64,000 nucleotides of DNA from Lactuca virosa (taxonomy: Eukaryota > Streptophyta > Magnoliopsida > Asterales > Asteraceae). Shown here in pieces: positions 35,760-46,856 of this stretch (its first letter is position 1; every line of letters starts with the position of its first letter). The stretch spans positions 402,950,193 to 403,014,192 of the forward strand of contig CAKMRJ010001112.1 in assembly GCA_928212115.1 (NCBI GenBank), written 5' to 3'. The notes beneath the pieces were generated by a model that did no database searches, was not told the origin of the DNA, and saw nothing but the letters and a program-made list of their open reading frames with translations. Made by a program: the position numbers and the translations under genes.

Positions 35760-36520
35760 TACAAGCGCGTCTTCGCTAGGATTCCTATGGAAATGGTAGG
35801 GTAGACAGGAAGGTCATAGAACACAAGCTCATGATCAAACCGGGCACTAAAGAAACCAAACAGAAAAAAGGGTTCAAGGGGGAGATAGGAAGAGGGAAAT
35901 CAACGCCGAAGTTTCTAAACTGATCAAGGCGGGGATACTATGAGAAGCAGTTTTCCCGAATTGGATTTCCAACCCCGTCATGGTAAGGAAACACGATGGC
36001 TCGTGGCGAATGTGCATCGATTACTCTGATCTGAACAAGGCGTGCCCCAAAGACTGCTACCCTCTGCCAGAAATTGACCAAAAAGTTGAATCCTTGCAAG
36101 GCTTCAGACTAAAGTGCTTCTTAGATGCATAAAAGGGGTACCATAAGATCTTGATGAGCAAAGAGGGCGAGGAGAAAACAACTTTCTACACAGATCATGG
36201 GGCTTTCTGCTACACCAAAATGTCGTTCGGCCTGAAGAACGCAGGGGCGACCTACCAATGAGTCGTCGACTCTATTTTTTCCAAACAAATCGGAAAAAAC
36301 ATTGAAGTATACATTGACGACATGGTCATAAAAAGCCTCGATGACAAGAAGCTACTGGAAGACGTAGAAGAAACATTCAAAACGTTGGAAAAAGTCAGGA
36401 TGAAGCGAAATCTAGGAAAGTGTACCTTCGATGTTGAGGAAGGCCAATTCCTCGGGTACTACATTACCACTAAAGGAATTCAGCCTAGCCCAACCAAAGT
36501 GGACAAGTTGATGGAGGTGG
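35760..36520 (+). pseudogene. Tat reverse transcriptase, 5' part
   Basis: Blocks in order are EHKLMIKPGT, MVRKHDGSWRMCIDYSDLNK, FLDA, KMSFGLKNAGATYQ and YIDDMVIKS with its YxDD motif at about 36,310, then FLGYYIT. Stop codons follow FLDA and ATYQ. The gene is cut at 36,520 by the nested chromovirus and resumes at 44,140. Confidence 0.85.
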
Positions 36521-36525
36521 CATCC

Positions 36526-38743
36526 TGAAAGAACCCCTTTCTGAACTTTCATATTTATGGAAGACCCAAACTTTCATATTTCACAATATAGTTACTGAAA
36601 GACCCAGACTTTCATACTACACAACATAGTTACTCCAAAACATGCTACATGCATATTTATAAAACAATATCTTACATTGATAAAGTGATTATAAAAGATT
36701 GGATACAAACCGACTATGTTTTAATATTTTACATAACTACCCATGATATTGTAATTTTATACATACATGATCCCTAAATACAAAAGTAATATTACAACTA
36801 TTCTAAACCTTTCAACAGTATATGACTACACTAGTTACTTATCTCCTGCAAAATTTGTTAAACATTGAGAGGGTAAGCGGTGATGCTTAGTGAGTTCAAT
36901 AATAGATACAATATAATGTTATGCTATATATATACTTCAATATGGCAGAAGCAAAGAGGAACAAGGAACAACAAAGGCATAATGCAAAAAGCTTTCCATA
37001 TCAATCAATGAGACATAACAATTTCCATACTTGATATACAATCAATAAAGTTTCAGCACAAATGGCACATAAAATACTCAGGAATATCATTTTGCTAGAA
37101 TATTTAGGCTTTCAGCCTTATCTTAGCATACTACCGAAGCCAAAGTGATGCCTATGTCATACACTTCATGGTCAACGGTTCATACCGATACCCAAGTGAT
37201 GCCTATGTCATACACTTCGTGGTCAGAGGTACAGCCTTGCTATAAAAATAGCAGAAATAATAACTCGAGATGATAACATGGAAAAACACATAGCACATAT
37301 AACACATAACATACAATTGTTCCTATATATTAAACTCACCTTGAATTAACCGGGGGCCAAAATAATAATTTGTGCAGCATTTCGGCTCTAAATATGACTT
37401 TATTCGTTGAAAACCGGGAGATTTATTGAAAAACCGGGCTCTGCGAAGGTAGAGCTTCAAAACCGAAAAGATAAATTTTTCGGGCTTCTCGGGAATTTCG
37501 GGGCGTGTTTCGGGTGCTAAAAATGATATCGGGGCTTCGGCGGATATCAAAATAATGAAAATATAGAAAAGGGGGGTGAAAATGGTCATTTTCCCATTTC
37601 TATCGGGAGGGTTCGCAGGTCTCCTATTTATAGGAGTGAGCTCCGAAGGTCGGCCGAGAAGAGGGACACACGGCTGCTGGAGCGAAGGCCACGAAGCGAG
37701 AGGAGCTGGCACGCATGCGAGACTCGGACGCGACACGGGGCGAGGCGCGTTGGACGGGGATAGGCTTTGCCTTCGGTCCAATCAGAAGGCAACACGTGTC
37801 GGACGTTCGGACGCACAGCGCATCGGGTGACTAAGGTGCTTCGGACACGAGGCCTACTCGGATAAAGGGTGACGTGGTCGGTTCCGGATAAGGCTTATCC
37901 ATGTGAGATTCCTCGGAAAATGAGCCCAAATCTTCTAAAATCCATAACTTTCTCATACGGGCTCTGTTTTTTACGTTCTTTATATGCACGCGTAGGGAAA
38001 ATTATGTTCTACAACTTTCGTTTAAACATCGTCGGAAAATTTTGACTTTATTTTTATATTATTATTTTTAACAGACCGGGACTGGTAAATCCGTTAAAAA
38101 TTCATAACTTCTTCATCCGACGTCCGTTTTCATCAGACTTTTTACCGTTGTACTACTAATGATGAGACATTCGATTCTCGTTTAGGTTGTGTCGGCTAAA
38201 AATCATTCGATCTAAAATTCGAGTTTTTAGCTGTCTACTGCTAAGATGAAACTTAGAAAAATCATAACTTCCTCATACAAAGTCAGATTTTGGCGTTCTT
38301 TTTATCAAAATTCTCGGTTTAACGAATAGTACGACTTTCATTTAGATCACTAAGGCTAAAAAGTAGTTTATCAAAAACTCACTTTTTACGTCATTCGGCG
38401 CCATGCCGGTTTTGTCGCGGATCTTCGATTGGTCATAACTTCTTCGTTATAACTCGGATTTCGATGAGGTTTTCGCCTACATGTTTCTAACGAAATTATC
38501 TACAACTTTCAATAATAAAATTTTACTTATTTCAAATTTTATATTTTCGTTAAATTTCACTATTTGACTTTTAATTGGAATCTCATAAGACTTCCAATAT
38601 TTTATGAGTGATTCTAAACATAGTTTTACTTTATTTCTAGTGAAAACTATCTGTTAGAACTCAACACTCAATTTCACATAATATTTCATAATATTTTTAA
38701 CTTTTCAAATTACATAACACGATTTCAAAACGTGTATGTTACA
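36526..38743 (-). repeat. nested chromovirus 3' LTR
   Basis: It is about 2,218 bp, starting TGTAACATACACG at 38,743 on the minus strand. A TATA box (TATAAATA) lies at 37,625-37,632 beside a CpG-rich segment (37,640-37,830). The cactaagc...gcagg module lies at 36,848-36,895. The part 36,526-37,253 has no counterpart in the other LTR. Confidence 0.85.
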
Positions 38744-39683
38744 AATACCTCCTCCTTTTGAGGATTTCGTCCCCGAAATCACAACGATTTAGACAAATGA
38801 GGATATTTCGCTCTTATCTCATTCTTATTCTTCCTAAGTATAGTTTGGGCCTCGATGGTGTTTCCACTTGACAAGCACCAACTTCACTTCTTTATTACGT
38901 AGATTAGTCATTCTTTGATCTCTTCTTAATTTATTATCCTGTTACACCTCGGATAATGGAACCGTTTCATCATATACGCTCAAGCATTTACGTAGATATC
39001 TTACATGAAATACATCATGAATACCTGCCAAATCTTCAGGCAATTCCAAGCGATATGCTTGTTTACCAATTCTCTAGATAATTTTGAAAAGTCCAATAAA
39101 TTTAGGACTCAATCTCCTTTTATTCTCAAATTTCATAATACCTTTCCACGGGGTTACCTTCAGTATCACCCACCTGGAATTCTATGGATCGTCTCCTCCA
39201 TTTCTACACAGGTCTTTTGTCGATCCTGGGCTGCTTTCATTCCTTCTCATACAATTTGATTCTTGTCGGTGGTATCTTGAATCATTTCAGGGCCACCAAG
39301 GATTTTCTGTCCAACATTATGCCAACATAATGGTGTTCACAGTTACTATCGAACTCTAAGACACATGCACGAAGCATATCTTCTACTGTTTGGATTGTTC
39401 TCTCCGTCTAACCATCTGTCTGGGGATGATAAGTTGCGTTGGGAGCAACTCGAGATCCCAATTCACTTTTTATACTTGCCCAAAAGTGAGAAGTGAGGCG
39501 AGTATCACGATCGGAAATAATCTTTAGTGACACACCATGTCTCGCCACAATTTCGTCTAAGTAAACTTGTGCGTATTTCTCCATTAGAACCGTTTCACGT
39601 ATGGCGAGAATATATGCACTCTTAATCAGCCGGTCGATAATTATCCAAATGCTATCATTCACAATTTTCTTCTCCTCTTTCAA
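38744..39683 (-). pseudogene. chromovirus integrase core and C-terminal region
   Basis: The core (39,683-39,408) has SIWIIIDRLIKSAYILAIRE, IISDRDTRL and YHPQTDG, so two catalytic Asp positions are visible. After breaks, VFHVRYLRKCL and LVLVKWKHHRGPN (chromodomain-like) precede the LTR. The RT and RNase H that should lie upstream are gone. Confidence 0.75.
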
Positions 39684-39742
39684 GGTATTAACTATATAAG
39701 CCGGATAAGTAGAGTATCCCTTCGATATAAATTTACGAGTTT

Positions 39743-40129
39743 TTAAGAAAGAAATTTATTATTTTCACCGTATATATAGATAGAATCCTCTTCTTCGATA
39801 AGGATGCATACTATCTCTTCGTAGCACAAGAGTTTTGCGTGGTTCTTTGACAACCAATCCATGCCGAGAATAATATCAAAGTTGGGCAAGGAGATAGGAA
39901 TTAGGTTAGCAAGAAGATTATAACCTTCAATTCCTATGACACTATCTCTATAGACTTTATCAGCAAGTAATGATATATTTCCTATGTTATCTATATGAAA
40001 TGATTGGACAATTGCGTAACAAGCAATTTGAAAAGAATGTGCGAATTTATAAGGCATGAAAGAATCTGAGGCATCATAATCAAATAAGATGTGAGCAGAT
40101 CTAAAGTTTACGAGAAAATTACTAGTCAC
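39743..40129 (-). pseudogene. chromovirus aspartic protease
   Basis: The 128-residue frame has ILFDYDASDSFMPYKFA where retropepsins have Asp-Ser/Thr-Gly-Ala-Ser, and ends the domain with FDIILGMDWLSKNHA. The active-site Gly is changed to Tyr. It is followed directly by integrase. Confidence 0.7.
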
Positions 40130-40403
40130 AACATTCGAGTCCTAACTTACTTCCTCTGTGGTAATCTAAAATGTACGATATTTAGCTTTTGGTTTGCCAA
40201 ACGATTGTCAAACTCTTCAAACTTCTTAATTACTAGCGGTGCTCAAACCTACACTCACTCATCATTCTCTATTGGGCCTTCGATCCTAATCTTTGAGTTA
40301 AAACTCAATTCTCATTGCAGACTCCTGCTCCTTCTTGGTTTATAGACTAAACCCAAGATAAGGCCTTTACTTTTGCTATAACAACAACTCGAATGGTCAT
40401 ATT

Positions 40404-40658
40404 CTAATGACCTTTGATTTTATAACGCACAAGACACATAACGAACCAAACTCTTGTATTAGAATCAGATCGAATAAATCGAGCTGATGGAATAAAGAAA
40501 ACAAAAAGAGTTTGATCAACACGTGGATGTTTCGGAACAAAAAGAATAGCACCACGTATCTCTAATTCGTGCTTGCGGACATATACATCAATTTTGTCAA
40601 AGGACGGAATATTTCGATTGATTACTGAATCACGGATTTCATACTGTAATCCTTCCAT
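40404..40658 (-). pseudogene. chromovirus gag remnant
   Basis: The frame has GLQYEIRDSVINRNIPSFD and KHELEIRGA, as in the second half of chromovirus gag. It is short and isolated. Confidence 0.45.
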
Positions 40659-40659
40659 G

Positions 40660-42644
40660 AATAACTAAATTCTTCATCGCCTTCATAACAGGTAATATCT
40701 CTAGTTAAGGGTTGCTCAATTCTTTAATGAAGATCGTTATATTTCTATCGACCATCTCGACCATCTCCTTCTTGACTGAAGTTTTGTCATTACTCAATAC
40801 ATGGCTTTCTAAACCAATCAACTTTATCTTTATAGATTTATATTAATCGGACTCCACTCTTTATGACCTTAAGATTTGAACGATAATTATCTTCTTAGTC
40901 ATTACCGAAACGAAGGTAAAGACACACATGAATAAAACGGAATCATTTATTAGCTTCTCGGTAACCTTGTGACTTTCCCTGATCCAAGTGTGAGTCCTGT
41001 GCTTCCAGTAGTATAGGCCTCTACTACTATTCACACCTACTCATACTCGCCCCAAGTATTATCTCGCAGTTCCCAAGTCACCATTCAAAAGTTTTCACAA
41101 AACAACTTTTCACACTTGAGTGTGTTCAAACAAGTACATACAACAATTTCTCCTAGACTCAACTAGGGTTTTTACGTTTCTATCAAACATATCTTGGATT
41201 ACTTATACTCGCCTTCTAAGATTCTTCTCACGCATATGCTTGATCTAGCATATTTTAATACTTTTCCATAGGTCGATAGAAATTTTACTTCCAATTCTTC
41301 ATATAAATTCTTTCTCGGGTAGTGTCTACTCTACAAGACACACTAAACCAAAATTTACTCTAGCAGCATGGAGATAAACAGTCTTCAACTACTTGCATCA
41401 TCTTCTAACTCATGCAAACCATCATGCACATTTGTTGGTTTCATTATCCTTTCATGACATCGTCATTCCTGTGTATGAGTAAGTTTCCTTCTCATGGTTG
41501 TATCTTTTAAGTCTTCTTCATAGGAGTCTATCCTAAGAAGTCTGTATTATAGCTGCATCTCAACAAGGTCTACTAGCTTCAACTTGGTTCTCTGTCATTC
41601 CTAACTACAACATTTCTTCTCATACAATACTATGAGTGTATTGCTTCTTCAACTAAGCATTCTACCTTACTTAAACAAGTAAGTTACTTAACCTTTTATT
41701 ACTAAATGACTTAATTCACCATCCTAATCATGTATGTTAAAGTCGGCTTAATACACAATGGAACTTTCATAAGGATGTGATAGAAGTCAATCATCACTCA
41801 GTATTATTAAATACTAAGTCTGAGCATCCTGTATAAAGTTACTACTTGAACTACATACTACATCACAAAGTCTTGGCCTATTGAGTCTGAAAACTTCATT
41901 AGCCTTTCCTATGATCTTCATTTAATTCTTCTAAATCTTGTACCACATAAATTTCGATACTGTCGAAGTATTTATCACCAGCTTCGGTTATTCCGACTCT
42001 ATAAACAATCACTGCTTCAATCGGAACAGCGATGGAACAACTTCATGGATTTGTACCAACACATTTATCTCACCCAAACATGTTTCAAACGCACATCTTT
42101 CTTCCAAAGATGTTATTATATATCAAACATACTTTAAATGTATAATACCACTCTATTGGTATTAATACATTATTTACGATAACATTTTATATTTATTATT
42201 TTACGATATCCCGTGATCGTTTATTTATAAACTTATCGATGTCAACTATCATAAGTCTCTCTATCACTTCGAAAAGTTTCATGTAAATTCTACTACGGAA
42301 ATTCTTAGAATTCTGAACATAAAATTTTCTAAACCAAGGTCGACAACAGACCTTAAACTTTCTCAAATAATAGCAATATAGGTATGAAACCTAAAGCATG
42401 CTATATTTACTTATCATTTAGCACTTAATAGAATATAAGGCATATATCCTCTTCATATTCTAGTGCTTGTCCCCATTAGGTATTCAACCTAAAGTATACT
42501 AGATACATATCGTATCATTTTTACTTAACAATTCATGTTTAAGTCTAGAAATTCTCAAAATTCCTAGTTCACTTAAACTAATTCTCTAAACTTTTTGAAG
42601 TAACTTAATATCTTAGAATACTAGGGTTTATCACTACCCAATAC
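40660..42644 (-). other. unassigned internal sequence of the nested chromovirus
   Basis: About 2 kb without an open frame longer than 75 codons. It may be diverged gag, leader or another insertion. I can name nothing in it. Confidence 0.4.
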
Positions 42645-44134
42645 CACATATAACTCGAGATGATAACATGGAAAAACACATAGCACATATAACACATAAC
42701 ATACAATTGTTCCTATATATTAAACTCACATTGAATTTACCGGGGGCCAAAATAATAATTTGTGCAGCATTTCGGCTCTAAATATGACTTTATTCGTTGA
42801 AAACCGGGATATTTATTGAAAAACCGGGCTCTGCGAAGGTAGTGCTTCAAAACCGAAAAGATAAATTTTTCGGGCTTCTCGGGAATTTCGGGGCGTGTTT
42901 CGGGTGCTAAAAATGATATCGGGGCTTCGGGGGATATCAAAATAATGAAAATATAGAAAAGGGGGGTGAAAATGGTCATTTTCCCATTTCTCTCGGGAGG
43001 GTTCGCAGGTCTCCTATTTATAGGAGTGAGGTCCGAATGTCGGCCGAGAAGAGGGACACGCGGCTGCTGGAGCGAAGGCCACGAAGCCAGAGGAGCTGGC
43101 GCGCATGCGGGACTCGGACGCGACACGGGGCGAGGCGCGTCGGACGGGGATAGGCTTCGCCTTCGGTCCAATCAGAAGGCAACACGCGTCGGACGTTCGG
43201 ACGCACAACGCATCGGGTGACTAAGGTGCTTCGGACACGAAGCCTATTCGGATAGAGGGTGATGTGGTCGGTTCCGGATAAGGCTTATCCATGCGAGATT
43301 CCTCGGAAAATGAGCCCAAATCTTCTAAAATCCATAACTTTCTCATACGGACTCCGTTTTTTACGTTCTTTATATGCACGCGTAGGGAAAATTATGCTCT
43401 ACAACTTTCGTTTAAACATCATCGGAAAATTTTGACTTTATTTTTATATTATTATTTTTAACAGACCGGGACTGGTAAATCCGTTAAAAATTCATAACTT
43501 CTTCATCCGACGTCCGTTTTCATCAGACTTTTTACCGTTGTACTACTAATGATGAGACCTTCGATTCTCGTTTAGGTTGTGTTGGCTAAAAATCACTCGA
43601 TCTAAAATTCGAGTTTTTAGCTGTCTACTGCTAAGCTGAAACTTAGAAAAATCATAACTTCCTCATACGAAGTCAGATTTTGGCGTTCCTTTTTATCAAA
43701 ATTCTCGGTTTAACGAATAGTATGACTTTCATTTAGATCACTAAGGCTAAAAAGTAGTTTATCAAAAACTCACTTTTTACATCATTCGGCGTCGTGCCAG
43801 TTTTGTCGCGGATCTTCGATTGGTCATAACTTCTTCGTTATAACTCGGATTTCGATGAGGTTTTCGCCTACATGTTTCTAACGAGATTATCTACAACTTT
43901 CATTAATAAAATTTTACTTATTTCAAATTTTATATTTTCGCTAAATTTCACTATTTGGCTTTTAATTAGAATGTCATAAGACTTCCAATATTTTATGAGT
44001 GATTCTAAACATAGTTTTACTTTATTTCTAGTGAAAACTATCTGTTAGAACTCAACACTCAATTTCACATAATATTTCATAATATTTTTAACTTTTCAAA
44101 TTACATAACACGATTTCAAAACGTTTATGTTACA
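42645..44134 (-). repeat. nested chromovirus 5' LTR, truncated
   Basis: It matches 37,254-38,743 over 1,490 bp. The last 728 bp of the LTR and the primer-binding site are missing; the break is at aactcgagatgataacatgg. A TATA box (TATAAATA) lies at 43,015-43,022. Confidence 0.85.
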
Positions 44135-44139
44135 CATCC

Positions 44140-45230
44140 CCGCACACCTTGCGAGATGCCCAGGGGCTAAACGGTAAGCTGTCCGCTCTAAGATGTTTCA
44201 TTTCTAAATCTGCAGAAAAGGCCCTACCGCTCTTCCGCAACCTCAAATGATGCATTGAAAAGAACAAATTCCAATGGACAGCAGCAACAGAAGTAGCACT
44301 CCAACAAATCAAGGAGGCCCTGCACAAGCTACTCACGTTGGCCAGTCCCGTCCCAGGCGAAACGCTGCAAGTATACCTCTCAGCCTTAGACGAAGCCATC
44401 TCATCGGTACTGGTCGTAGAAAGAGAAGGAAGGCAAGCACCAATTTACTTCATTAGCCAAGCACTGCAGGGTCCCAAAATCAATTATCCCATTCTCGAAA
44501 AGCTAGTGTTAGGACTCATCTATGCTAACAAATTAGATAGAAGTGCTAACAAATTTTCCGATGAAACAAATACTGCTCAAGCCAGAAACATTTGGGCGAC
44601 TAGCGAAATAGGCAATCGAGCTAGGGGAGCATGATATCAGCTACCACTCGCGTACCAGTATCAAAGTTCAAGCATTAGCAGACGTTCTCCTTGAAATCCC
44701 AGGCGAGGAAAAGACAGCAATTCAGAAAAAAGAATCATTGGGGACAGGTCAGTCCAGGGACGACCAAAAGTGTACCCTGTACACTGACGGATCATCCAGT
44801 AAAGAAGGGCCAGGAGCTGGCCTGATCTTGACAAGCCTGGAGGGGGGTAGAGATCACTTATGCTCTTCGCTTCGATTTCCACACTTCTAACAACGAAGCC
44901 GAATACGAGGCCTTGCTAGCCGGCCTACGATTAGCAAAGCGGATAGGCGCATAAACAATAGTAGCATTAATGGATTCAAGATTAGCATCTAATAAAATCA
45001 ACGGAGAATTCGAAGCGAAAGAAAAACGAATGGAGAAATACGTGAAGGCTGTACAACAGCTTGTCGAGCCCCTCAAAGAGTTCACCATTAAGCAGATCTC
45101 GAGAAGAGAAAACAGAAGACCAGATGCCCTCAGAAAGTTAGCGTCAACATGTTTCGATCACTTGTCCAAAAAGGTCCTTGTGGAGGTGCTCAAAGAGAGA
45201 AGTATAGACGAACGACGGGTACACACTCTA
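44140..45230 (+). pseudogene. Tat RNase H and second (archaeal-type) RNase H
   Basis: The frame continues the RT interrupted at 36,520. The first RNase H keeps YLSALDEAISSVLVVERE and PIYFISQALQGPKINYP. The second begins at about 44,765 with LYTDGSSSKEGPGAGLIL, then SNNEAEYEALLAGLRLAK and MDSRL, giving the D, E and D of an active site, and a C-terminal RENRRPDAL. Two RNase H domains in this order are known for the Tat lineage. Stops and shifts occur at about 44,630, 44,850 and 44,952. Confidence 0.8.
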
Positions 45231-45248
45231 GTGCCAGCCCGACACACA

Positions 45249-45253
45249 TGGAT
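45249..45253. repeat. copia target site duplication (left)
   Basis: The bases tggat occur here and at 52,929-52,933 on the other side of the element. Removing the insertion joins the Tat RNase H to its integrase (W then M-T-P-I-V-E-Y-L). Confidence 0.9.
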
Positions 45254-46019
45254 TGATGGGTTTTCGAGCATTCTAACACTCCTATGGTGTACATGCAACC
45301 CTAGAAACCTTGAATCTATGTTTGACTATGATACATGCAAATAATTATTTTTCCAAGGTTCTTATCCTATCTAGCATGGCATGGGGAACTTGAATCAAAT
45401 AAAGCTAGTAGAATTACTTACCTTGTAGTTGTAGTTGATTGCTTGGAGTTTTAGAGCCTAGCACCAATAGTGTGGATGCCTCAAATGGAAATCACAAATC
45501 ACCACAAACTTGGAACTTTGAGAGAATAGTAATCACCTTCTTGAAATCGGCCCTCTTACTTTACTCACCATAACTCGTGTGATTTCAAGAACCAAAGCCT
45601 CCTTTATATAGTGTGGTGGATTAGGGTTACATTCATGTAAACCCTAATACCCATGTCTTTTCATTTCCATGAGATCCATGGGTTAAAGCTCCATGGAGTA
45701 TCCATGGACTTTCCATGCAAGCCTAGCCCATTCCAAATAAGCATTAGCCCACACTATATAAATACAAGAGCCCATATTTAATTAGTCATACTTTTGATCT
45801 CTAAATTAATTCTAGATTAATTATAGATCAATACTAATTAAATAATATGATTTTATATTAATATATTAGGACTTATAATATATTAATAAATCATAACTTA
45901 TACTATTCTCAAACGATTATCCATAAATTGTTCGGGTGAAGTGCAACCCAAATGGACCATGTCGGGTCGGGTCAAGTACATACCAAATATAGTTATGGAC
46001 TTAGACACTATATCCAACA
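45254..46019 (-). repeat. copia 3' LTR
   Basis: TG...CA ends (TGTTGGATAT on the minus strand at 46,019). A TATA box (CTATATAAAGG) lies at 45,601-45,611. The polypurine tract (aagtgggagac) is at 46,020-46,031. Confidence 0.95.
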
Positions 46020-46856
46020 GTCTCCCACTTGGATAAGTCTAATAACTATAGTTGCAAGTATGACTTCAGGAACCGATCAACAATCGTAGCTCTTTAAACT
46101 CTGTTGAACTATGAAGCGCCATTTTAGATAAGTGATCATATAATCCTCTGTTCTAGATATCAGCCGGACAAATACATGGAACATGGTCTTGCTTATTGTC
46201 CAACATTTGTTTCCCGATTTCCGATTTGTTTGACATAGAACTTAACTGAACACATCAATTTAGTTCTGACCGGGCCCGGTACATAGGTCAAAACAAAATC
46301 ATCGAGGGGCCCAGATATCGCTTCTAATCCTAGAAGGAACAGATAAACTTCGACTCATATGTTTGCTCTACTACTTGTTGAATTACACACAAAAGCACGG
46401 TTTATAACATCGAGTTACCAATGCGTTTTCGTGCAATCAATGCATAACCAACTCATAGGCAACAAATCATATCTCTAGGTTTGAAGACTTATATGATATT
46501 ACCGTCTCACGATCACTCGAGATAAATTCCATGAAGTGATACAAGTGAGCGTGGGTTGAATCCAATACTCAGAACTTATGAGCACTCATGAGTGTTGTAG
46601 CCCCGCTTTGTCTAACATCTTAGACCTCTACAAGCCAACCCATGACAGTCTTGATTCATATCTACTTCCAACATATGACCGACTGTGGAGAGTTTGAATA
46701 ATATGATATAAACCATAACATAATTATTCTGGAAGTCAAAACATGCAAAAAGAAATAATAGTAAACGATTGACAAGAGATAGCAACACTTTACTCATAAA
46801 TAACAGCTTTTATTTATCATCAAATGTCAATTACATTTTACAAATTTCAAGATTAT
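46020..46856 (-). other. copia 3' untranslated region
   Basis: The 840 bp between the pol stop and the LTR have no reading frame longer than 61 codons and no recognisable motif apart from the polypurine tract. Confidence 0.6.

Larger units (their letters stand above)
36526..44134 (-). mobile_element. nested chromovirus-type Gypsy element
   Basis: The element is bounded by TGAAAG at 36,526 and GTTACA at 44,134 and by a perfect 5-bp target duplication, catcc (36,521-36,525 and 44,135-44,139). On the minus strand it has a truncated 5' LTR, gag remnant, protease, integrase with chromodomain-like tail, and a longer 3' LTR. RT and RNase H are missing, as is the primer-binding site. Over 1,490 bp the LTR copies differ at about 45 sites by eye (about 3 %). 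Confidence 0.9.

Noticed and set aside
37323..37830. ORFs on both strands in the chromovirus LTR, repeated at 42,737-43,220
   Set aside because: They occur because the CpG-rich LTR segment has few stops. They are duplicated only because the LTR is.
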